Of a stretch of 12,061 nt of DNA, positions 6,402 to 12,061 are shown one piece after another. The first letter of the stretch is position 1. Every line of letters begins with the position of its first letter. Source of the stretch: UBA5195 sp034432755 (lineage in GTDB: Bacteria; Chloroflexota; Anaerolineae; Anaerolineales; Villigracilaceae); assembly GCA_034432755.1 (NCBI GenBank), contig DAOUBQ010000075.1, forward strand, positions 1-12,061, given 5' to 3'. The translations under genes and the position numbers were made by a program. A model generated the notes under the pieces. It was not told the DNA's origin, ran no database searches, and saw nothing but the letters and a program-made list of their open reading frames with translations.

Positions 6402-7340
6402 ATGAATATCCTCGTTTACGGCGCCGGCGGGGTTGGCGGCTATTTCGGCGGGCGGCTAGCCCAATCCGGCCAAAACGTCACCTTCATCGCGCGCGGAGCG
6501 CACCTGGCAGCCCTGCGAGAACGCGGCCTGCGGGTCGAATCAATCGCCGGCGATTTCGCCATCCGCCCCGTCCAGGCCACCGACGACCCCAACCAGGCCG
6601 ACACGCCCGATGTCGTCCTGGTTACCGTCAAAACCTGGGATATACCGGCGGCAGCCAAAGCGCTCCAACCGGTGATTGCCCCGCGCACGTTCATCGTCCC
6701 CCTGCAAAACGGCGTCACCGCCCCTGAAGAACTCGCCGCCGTCCTGGGGCAAGAGCGCGTCTTGGGCGGCCTGTGCCGCATCTCAGCCCTGGTTGGCGAG
6801 CCGGGCCTCATACGACACGTTGGCGTGGAACCCTACATCGCCTTTGCCGAACTCGACGGGAAGAAAACGGAACGGGTAGAACAACTGCGCAGCGCTTTTT
6901 CGGCCTGTGAAGGCCTGCAGGTCGAAATCCCGGCAGACATCCAGGCCGCGCTATGGAGTAAATTCCTGTTTATCGCCAGCATCTCCGGGCTGGGAGCAGT
7001 CACCCGCCAGCCGGTGGGCGTTTTCCGCGCCGTGCCAGAAAGCCGCGCCATGCTGGTGGCCGCACTCGAAGAAACCGCCGCAGTTGCCCGGGCGCACGGC
7101 ATCAATCTCCCCAATGATGCCGTCCAAAAAACCCTGGCGTTCATAGACAGCACACCACCCACCGTTCTCGCATCCATGCAGCGCGACGTTATGCAAGGAA
7201 AACCCTCTGAACTAGAAAGCCAGAATGGCGCGATTGTACGCCTGGGCCGCGAACTGGGCGTTCCAACCCCAACCCACGCCTTCATCTACGCATCCCTGCT
7301 GCCCGGAGAGTTACAGGCACGTCAGCAACTTGCTATCTGA
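6402..7340 (+). CDS. Ketopantoate reductase-like protein (2-dehydropantoate 2-reductase family)
   Basis: A 312-residue NADPH-dependent reductase of the PanE/ApbA family. PanE reduces 2-dehydropantoate to pantoate in the pantothenate/CoA pathway. The N-terminal Rossmann fold starts MNILVYGAGGVGGYFGG with GAGGVG at 7-12. Substrate and catalytic positions expected from E. coli PanE are present: Lys77 in VTVKTWD, Asn103 in PLQNG, Lys187 in WSKFLF, and Glu270 in the SELESQNG motif. The all-helical C-terminal domain is complete. AGGGA (6393-6397) lies 4 bases before the ATG. Many genomes carry several such paralogs acting on other 2-oxo acids. With no panB, panC or panD nearby the pantothenate role is probable but not proven, so no symbol is given. 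Confidence 0.88.
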   Translation: MNILVYGAGGVGGYFGGRLAQSGQNVTFIARGAHLAALRERGLRVESIAGDFAIRPVQATDDPNQADTPDVVLVTVKTWDIPAAAKALQPVIAPRTFIVPLQNGVTAPEELAAVLGQERVLGGLCRISALVGEPGLIRHVGVEPYIAFAELDGKKTERVEQLRSAFSACEGLQVEIPADIQAALWSKFLFIASISGLGAVTRQPVGVFRAVPESRAMLVAALEETAAVARAHGINLPNDAVQKTLAFIDSTPPTVLASMQRDVMQGKPSELESQNGAIVRLGRELGVPTPTHAFIYASLLPGELQARQQLAI

Positions 7341-7364
7341 AATCTGAGTCCACTGCAAAAAGAC

Positions 7365-7410
7365 CCCTCACCCCCAGCCCTCTCCCGAAGGGAGAGGGTT
7401 AGGGTGAGGG
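7365..7410. repeat. Long GC-rich imperfect hairpin, dispersed-repeat type
   Basis: Outer arms CCCTCACCC (7365-7373) and GGGTGAGGG (7402-7410) and inner arms CCCTCTCCC (7378-7386) and GGGAGAGGG (7390-7398) fold into one long stem with a GAA loop and a small internal bulge. Sequences of this kind (CCCTCACCC..CCCTCTCCC hairpins) recur in intergenic regions of many bacterial genomes, from my general recall. It begins 25 bases after the reductase stop and has no T-run, so it may protect the 3' end or act as a weak, possibly bidirectional, stop. Confidence 0.75.
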
Positions 7411-7440
7411 TAGGCAGTTACGAAATTCTTTGAATTACTG

Positions 7441-7470
7441 TTGAAATTGTGATAAATTTAGTGGTATAAT
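7441..7470 (+). promoter_or_regulatory. Strong sigma-70-type promoter with extended -10
   Basis: TTGAAA (7441-7446, 5 of 6 to consensus) is followed by an 18-base spacer and a perfect TATAAT (7465-7470), with TGG directly upstream forming an extended -10. This is the best promoter in the window. The predicted start is near 7477, about 133 bases before the ATG of the giant secreted protein. It sits in a locally AT-rich stretch (about 7428-7535). Confidence 0.8.
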
Positions 7471-7473
7471 CAC

Positions 7474-7489
7474 CTTACAAAATTGTAAG
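7474..7489. promoter_or_regulatory. 16-bp palindrome at the transcription start, candidate operator
   Basis: CTTACAA (7474-7480) and TTGTAAG (7483-7489) form a perfect inverted repeat with a two-base AA spacer. It starts 3 bases after the -10 box and covers the expected +1 near 7477. A symmetric site here would be well placed for a dimeric repressor. With only 2 bases between arms it is unlikely to be an RNA hairpin. The regulator is unknown and no regulator gene is adjacent. Confidence 0.5.
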
Positions 7490-7490
7490 A

Positions 7491-7550
7491 ATGACCAAAA
7501 TAATCAGGGGCAAAACAACAATCAACATACTCCACCGTGCGCCCCGTTGA
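7491..7550 (+). CDS. Possible 19-codon leader peptide
   Basis: ATG at 7491, just downstream of the promoter and palindrome, opens a 19-codon frame (MTKIIRGKTTINILHRAPR) ending at TGA 7548-7550. The peptide is basic and matches nothing I recognise. There is no run of one codon as in classical amino-acid attenuators, and no convincing Shine-Dalgarno. Its stop overlaps an ATG (TGATG, 7548-7552) that is in frame with the giant protein, and both overlap the terminator-like hairpin. It may be chance; its position within the leader is the only support. Confidence 0.25.
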   Translation: MTKIIRGKTTINILHRAPR

Positions 7551-7573
7551 TGAATAACGGGACTTTTTATTTT
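7543..7573 (+). terminator. Terminator-like hairpin inside the leader of the giant gene
   Basis: CCCGTT (7543-7548) pairs with AACGGG (7556-7561) around a 7-base loop. AC and TTTTTATTTT (7564-7573) follow. The 6-bp stem is short but the U-tract is good. It lies downstream of a strong promoter and 37 bases before the ATG at 7610, so it would reduce or control expression of that gene rather than end the previous operon. Confidence 0.6.
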
Positions 7574-7609
7574 ATAAAGATGACCCCATCGCCTTTCAGG
7601 GAGGCAACC

Positions 7610-10600
7610 ATGAAGAATACGGGCAAACCCACAACCATTGCGCGCGTCAGCCATCTTTTGATTGCATTGACCGTTGGATTGATGTTTCTATTCACTCCCC
7701 CTGCGGTGGTATCGGCGGGCGGCCTGCCCGCGCCCGCCGCCGACACCACCGGCTTACCGGCCCTGCCGCGCACGCTGTGGAATGATACCGCCGAACCGGC
7801 CAACCCCAACTTCCAGGACGTGGGCGGCCCAATTCAATTGGGTGTGCGTTTTACCTCCACCGATAACGGCTACATCACCGGAATCCGCTTTTTCAAAGGC
7901 TCACAGAACACTGGCCCACACACCGGTCAACTTTACGACCTGGCAGGCAACCTGCTGGCTTCAGCCATCTTCACCGATGAAACCGCCACCGGCTGGCAAA
8001 CCGTGTACTTCAGCAACCCCGCCTTCATCACCGCCGGACAGACGTATGTGGCCTCGTACCATACATCCTCCGGCTTTTATGCCCGCACCGCCAACTACTT
8101 CACCTCTGCGCGCGTGAACCTGCCCCTCACCGCCCCTGCCGATGACGGTGGCGCAAACATTAACGGCGTCTACGCCTATTCGCCCACACCCACCTACCCG
8201 GACCAGGCCTACGAGCAAAGCAACTACTGGGTTGATGTCCTCTTCGAGACGCCCGAAATGCCCGCCAGCGGCACGTTGGGCGTGTATGTTGGCGCACGCG
8301 TCACCTACCGCTTTCCAACGGCCATGAACCCGGCCACCATTAACACAACGACCTTCATCGTGCGTAACCCGGCCAACGAAATTGTCCCCGCCACAGTCGT
8401 TTACGATTCTGCCGCTCAGCAGGCCATCCTCACCCCCGCCAGCCAACTCAACAACCAGACCACCTACACCGTGACGATTCTCGGCGGAGCCGGCGGCGTG
8501 CGCGATTCGCTCGGCAACCCGCTGCCCGCTGACATCACCTGGAACTTCACCACCGAAGCCGCCTACGCTGATTCTGGCCCCGGCGGACCCATTCTGGTCA
8601 TCGGCAGCACCTACGACGGCTTCAGCCAATACTATCCCGAAATCCTGCGCGCCGAAGGGTTAAACGCCTTCCGCTTCACCGACCTCAGCCACGTCAGCGC
8701 CGCCACCCTCAACAACTACGATGTGGTGATTCTGGCCCACGCCACCCTTTCGAATACGCAGGCTGCGATGTTCACCAACTGGGTGACGAATGGCGGCAAC
8801 CTGATTGCCATGCGCCCCGACCCGCGCCTGGCCTCCCTGCTCGGAATCACCCCCGCCGGAAGCCCCCCGCTCAGCGAAGGCTACATCCTGGTCAACGGAA
8901 GCGGCCCTGGCGCGGGAATCGTCAACCAGACGATTCAATATCACGGCGCGGCAGACCGTTACCTGTTAAGCGGCGCCTCCAATCTCGCCACGCTCTACGC
9001 CGATGCCTTCACCGCCACCGTCAACCCGGCGGTCACGCTGATAAACGTCGGCGCCAACGGCGGACAGGCCGCCATGTTCGCCTACGACCTGGCCCACTCG
9101 GTCGTCCTCACCCGCCAGGGCAACCCGCGCTGGTCGGGCGATGACCGGGATGGCATCATCCCCACCCGTTCGGCAGACCTGTTCTACGGCAACAAGCTGG
9201 GCGACCCGCAGCCCGATTGGGTCAACCTCGATAAAGTTGCCATCCCTCAGGCCGATGAACAGCAGCGATTACTGGCGAACATGATTCTCAGCATGAATCT
9301 CGATAAAAAACCCCTGCCGCGCTTCTGGTACTTCCCGCGCGATGAAAAAGCAGTGGTGGTGATGACCTCCGATGACCACGGCGATAACGTGGTCTACAAC
9401 AGCTTGTACGATGACCGCCTCGACCAGTTGAATTCTTACGACCCGCCTGGCTGCTCGGTGGACGATTGGGAATGCGTGCGTCAGACCATTTACCTGCTTT
9501 TCACCCCACTCGGCTTCCATACCACCCCGGCCGACAATGCCAAAATTCAGGCCTATGTTGCCCAGGGGCATGAAATCGCCGTACATATCGGCACGCAATG
9601 CGCTGATTACACCAACGCCATGCTCAATACCTCCTTCAACACCCAAATGGCGAATTTTCACGCTACGCTGCCCTTCTTGCCCAACCCGCAAACTGAGCGC
9701 ACGCACTGTGTGGCCTGGAGCAACTACGTCGAACATCTCAAAATCCGCCGCAGTCATGGCATTCGGCTCGATACCAACTTTTACTATTACCCGGCCTCTT
9801 GGGTCAACAACCGCCCCGGCCTGTTCACCGGCTCGGGTCTGATAATGAAATTCGCCGACCTGGACGGCAGCCTGATTGACGTGTACCAGGCCGTGACGCA
9901 CATGACCGACGAAGCCGGGCAAACCTACCCCTACACCATTGATACCCTGCTCGATAACGCGCTTGGCCCCACCGGCTATTACGGAGCCTTCGTCACCAAC
10001 ATTCACTCCGATTCGGGCGCATTTTCTGATTCCAACATTGCCATCATCGAATCGTCCCTGGCGCGCGACGTGCCAATCGTCTCGGCCCTGCAAATGCTCA
10101 CCTGGCTCGATGGCCGCAACGGTTCCAGTTTTAGCGCTTTCGACTGGCAAGATGATGTCCTCTCCTTCCGCGTCAACGCCGCCGCTGGTTCGCGCGGATT
10201 GCGCGGAATGCTGCCGTTCAACGGGCCGAATCATGAACTGACCTCCATCACCCGAGACGGCGTGCAAATTGCCTATCGCACCGAGGTCATTAAAGGCGTG
10301 GAATATGCCTTCTTCGACGCCCCCAGCGGCAACTACCAGGCCTTCTACGCGCCGGATACCACCCCGCCCGTCATCACCAATGTCCAGGCCACCATCAATG
10401 GGGATGGCACCGTCACCATTACCTGGGATACCGATGAATTTGCCGATTCGCGCGTTGATTACAGCACCAACCCCCTGGCGCTCACCAGCAACGCACAAGA
10501 TTCGGCCTTGACCCTGGCGCACTCCATCACCTTAACTGGCCTGACCCCCAACACCACCTATCACTACCGCGTCACATCTGCCGATGCCTGGGGCAACATC

Positions 10601-12061
10601 GCCACCGAACCGCCCGAACCCGACCTGCCGCTCTCGTTCACCACCCCCTACAACCCCTTCACCGACACCACCGTAATTGACTTCGAGAGCGGAACTCTGG
10701 CCTCCTGCTATGTGGGCGCGGCAGGCAACGGAGAACTATTGCTCGGCCCCACCCTGGGCGAGGAATTTTCAGGCACAGGCCTGCCCGCCGGGTGGACGCC
10801 CTACGCCTGGGCAGGTCATGCCGCCGTTGTAACCGCAGGACGCCTGACGCTCGATGACGCCGCAGTATCCTCAAATACCCTGTTTGGGCCGGGTCACTCG
10901 CTCGAATTTACGGCCACCTTCGGCGCAGATGACTATCAGATGGCCGGGTTCGTGGGCAACGCCGCCTGGAACGAGTATTGGGCCGCGTTTGGCACAGTCG
11001 GCAGCACCAATCAGGTCTACATCACCCTCAGCGGCGGCACCAACATCCCAATTGGGGCGTTTGTCGGCGCGCCGCACCGCTACCGCATTGACCGCGTGGG
11101 CGATGTCTTCACGTTCTATGTGGATGATGTGCTGGTCGGCTCTCCGGCCGGGTACACCCCACCCGGCATAGGAAACGCGCGGATTGGCATGATAGATGAC
11201 GAATATGACGGCAACCCGCTGCGAATCGACTGGGTGCGGGTTGCACCTTACGCCACCCCATGCGTCTTCACCTCGCGCATCTTCGATGCCGGCCTGCCCG
11301 CCGATTGGCTGCTGCTCACCTGGGTTGGAACAACTCCCACCGGAACAACGGTCAACTTCGAGACCCGCACCGGCAATACCCCCCTGCCCGATGGCTCGTG
11401 GTCAGCCTGGGAGCCCATCAGCGGGACGGATATGGTCAGCCCGGATGGACGCTATGCCCAATATCGCGCCACGCTCACCACAAGCAACCCCTTCTTTCTC
11501 ACGCCGACCGTCGAATCGGTCAGCCTGACGTACTCGGCTATCAACCAGCCGCCAACGGTTACCATTGACCAGTTCATCACCCAAACCGACCCAACCAACG
11601 CCACACCCATTCGCTTTACCGCAGTCTTCAGCGAACCGGTCAGCGGATTCGACGGCAGTGACGTGATTCTCTCCGGCACAGCGGGCGCAGCCACAGCCGT
11701 TGTAACCGGAAGCGGGGCAACCTACATCGTGGAAGTCAGCGGTATGACCAACGATGGCACAGTCATTACCCAAATTCCGGCCAGCGCTGTTCTAGATGGC
11801 GGCGGGCTAGGCAACCTTGCCAGCGCCAGCGTGGATAACGAAGTGACTTACGATACCACTGCTCCAACCGTCACAGTGGAACAAGCCCTCGGCCAACCCG
11901 ACCCGGCCAACACCGCGCCGATTCTCTTCACGGTGACGTTTAGCGAGCCGGTGACGGGATTCGACGCCTTCGATGTGGTTCTCTCCGGCACGGCGGGCGC
12001 AACAACCGTCAATATCACTGGTTCGGGAGCGGTTTACACCCTCGAAGTGAGCGGCATGGCA
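7610..12061 (+). CDS. Giant secreted multidomain protein: DUF4082, Ig, GATase-like, deacetylase-like, FnIII, jelly roll, Ig repeats (3' end outside window)
   Basis: The frame is open from 7610 to the window end (1484 codons, no stop). AGGGAGG (7598-7604) lies 5 bases before the ATG. In-frame ATGs at 7550 and 7580 are less likely because they lack such a site and push the signal peptide inward. Residues 1-36 form a signal peptide (basic start, hydrophobic core about 16-30, VSA before the cut). Approximate domains: DUF4082-like beta domain 56-212; SbsA/Big_5-type Ig 216-315; glutamine-amidotransferase/ThuA-like fold 327-560 (GPILVIGSTYDGFSQYYPEI, then NYDVVILAH); polysaccharide-deacetylase-like domain 571-850 (TSDDH 586-590, GHEIAVHIG 653-661, GIRLDTNFYYYP 717-728, NIHSD around His799); FnIII 915-1014; concanavalin/LamG-like jelly roll 1022-1218; another beta domain 1219-1312; Ig repeats from 1314. 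It is probably a cell-surface or matrix protein acting on or binding glycans. I recall similar domain combinations in other phyla, including Actinobacteria. The activity is unproven. Confidence 0.85.
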   Translation, partial: MKNTGKPTTIARVSHLLIALTVGLMFLFTPPAVVSAGGLPAPAADTTGLPALPRTLWNDTAEPANPNFQDVGGPIQLGVRFTSTDNGYITGIRFFKGSQNTGPHTGQLYDLAGNLLASAIFTDETATGWQTVYFSNPAFITAGQTYVASYHTSSGFYARTANYFTSARVNLPLTAPADDGGANINGVYAYSPTPTYPDQAYEQSNYWVDVLFETPEMPASGTLGVYVGARVTYRFPTAMNPATINTTTFIVRNPANEIVPATVVYDSAAQQAILTPASQLNNQTTYTVTILGGAGGVRDSLGNPLPADITWNFTTEAAYADSGPGGPILVIGSTYDGFSQYYPEILRAEGLNAFRFTDLSHVSAATLNNYDVVILAHATLSNTQAAMFTNWVTNGGNLIAMRPDPRLASLLGITPAGSPPLSEGYILVNGSGPGAGIVNQTIQYHGAADRYLLSGASNLATLYADAFTATVNPAVTLINVGANGGQAAMFAYDLAHSVVLTRQGNPRWSGDDRDGIIPTRSADLFYGNKLGDPQPDWVNLDKVAIPQADEQQRLLANMILSMNLDKKPLPRFWYFPRDEKAVVVMTSDDHGDNVVYNSLYDDRLDQLNSYDPPGCSVDDWECVRQTIYLLFTPLGFHTTPADNAKIQAYVAQGHEIAVHIGTQCADYTNAMLNTSFNTQMANFHATLPFLPNPQTERTHCVAWSNYVEHLKIRRSHGIRLDTNFYYYPASWVNNRPGLFTGSGLIMKFADLDGSLIDVYQAVTHMTDEAGQTYPYTIDTLLDNALGPTGYYGAFVTNIHSDSGAFSDSNIAIIESSLARDVPIVSALQMLTWLDGRNGSSFSAFDWQDDVLSFRVNAAAGSRGLRGMLPFNGPNHELTSITRDGVQIAYRTEVIKGVEYAFFDAPSGNYQAFYAPDTTPPVITNVQATINGDGTVTITWDTDEFADSRVDYSTNPLALTSNAQDSALTLAHSITLTGLTPNTTYHYRVTSADAWGNIATEPPEPDLPLSFTTPYNPFTDTTVIDFESGTLASCYVGAAGNGELLLGPTLGEEFSGTGLPAGWTPYAWAGHAAVVTAGRLTLDDAAVSSNTLFGPGHSLEFTATFGADDYQMAGFVGNAAWNEYWAAFGTVGSTNQVYITLSGGTNIPIGAFVGAPHRYRIDRVGDVFTFYVDDVLVGSPAGYTPPGIGNARIGMIDDEYDGNPLRIDWVRVAPYATPCVFTSRIFDAGLPADWLLLTWVGTTPTGTTVNFETRTGNTPLPDGSWSAWEPISGTDMVSPDGRYAQYRATLTTSNPFFLTPTVESVSLTYSAINQPPTVTIDQFITQTDPTNATPIRFTAVFSEPVSGFDGSDVILSGTAGAATAVVTGSGATYIVEVSGMTNDGTVITQIPASAVLDGGGLGNLASASVDNEVTYDTTAPTVTVEQALGQPDPANTAPILFTVTFSEPVTGFDAFDVVLSGTAGATTVNITGSGAVYTLEVSGMA
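11552..12061 (+). repeat. Tandem Ig-like repeats, 312-bp period (second unit truncated)
   Basis: Within the giant gene, a first unit (11552-11863) and a second (from 11864, cut by the window) align with an exact 312-base (104-residue) period. Landmarks are PPTVTI/APTVTV at the start, FSEPVSGFD/FSEPVTGFD (11627 and 11939) and DVILSGTAGA/DVVLSGTAGA, then GSGA-Y--EVSGM. Some blocks are nearly identical at DNA level (around the LSGTAGA codons), suggesting recent duplication or gene conversion. These resemble bacterial Ig-like surface domains (FSEPVTGF type); more copies probably follow. Confidence 0.8.

Larger units (their letters stand above)
7477..7573 (+). promoter_or_regulatory. Candidate attenuator leader / small transcript upstream of the giant gene
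   Basis: From the predicted start to the end of the T-tract is about 97 nt. Two segments compete with the terminator's 5' arm (7543-7548): GGGGC (7507-7511) can pair with GCCCC (7541-7545), and ATCAAC (7521-7526) can pair with GTTGAT (7546-7551). Formed together they would make a pseudoknot; either one would prevent the terminator. This is the logic of a riboswitch or attenuator, but I do not recognise a known class. Alternatively it is simply a short terminated RNA. Confidence 0.4.

Noticed and set aside
7477..7573. Known c-di-GMP (GEMM) or preQ1 riboswitch
   Set aside because: The GGGGCAAAAC stretch only superficially recalls GEMM; the conserved core and second helix of those classes are not present.
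7961..8629. Long minus-strand ORF (222 codons) opposite the giant gene
   Set aside because: Gly/Val/Ala-rich composition is typical of an antisense shadow of GC-rich codons; the plus strand has clear domains throughout.
9269..10522. 417-codon minus-strand ORF opposite the deacetylase-like domain
   Set aside because: Long antisense frame caused by third-position GC bias; no recognisable motif, promoter or ribosome site, and it overlaps conserved plus-strand coding sequence.

Overview
The window looks like a GC-rich bacterial chromosome segment, most likely from Chloroflexota (Anaerolineae-like). That placement is inference. It rests on general gene content, on the style of the large secreted Ig/DUF4082 protein, and on strong TATAAT boxes placed so close to start codons that transcripts would be leaderless. 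There are no tRNA or rRNA genes, CRISPR arrays, transposases or phage genes.

Layout. Bases 1-4193 run rightward: the 3' end of a degV gene, a uridine kinase (udk) with its own leaderless-type promoter, a cytoplasmic cyclophilin, a small VTT/DedA-like membrane protein, an M20 dipeptidase, a perfect 11-bp hairpin, and a second VTT protein paralogous to the first. A promoter overlapping that stop codon drives an AcuB-like CBS-CBS-ACT protein (4232-4870). A strong terminator lies between it and a convergent minus-strand RsuA/RluB-type pseudouridine synthase (4911-5768). The pseudouridine synthase and a rightward isochorismatase-like hydrolase (5792-6382) diverge from one 10-bp palindrome, GATTATAATC. 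This gives each strand a perfect -10 box only 7-8 nt from its start codon. The hydrolase is followed by a ketopantoate-reductase-like gene (6402-7340), with a degenerate 8-bp tandem repeat across the junction.

Bases 7341-7609 are a dense regulatory interval. It holds a GC-rich dispersed-type hairpin, a very strong promoter (TTGAAA, 18 bp, TGG-TATAAT), a 16-bp palindrome at the expected transcription start, a possible 19-codon leader ORF, and a terminator-like hairpin with T-tract. Two upstream segments could pair with the 5' arm of that hairpin. This reads as an attenuated leader. It precedes a giant exported multidomain protein (7610 to beyond the window end, at least 1484 residues): signal peptide, DUF4082-like domain, Ig-like domain, glutamine-amidotransferase-like fold, degenerate polysaccharide-deacetylase-like domain, FnIII, jelly-roll-like domain, then 104-residue Ig repeats running off the end.

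Most genes are housekeeping. The parts that merit attention are the symmetric divergent promoter, the leader of the giant gene, and the giant protein itself. I do not see a clear novel defence or biosynthetic system.
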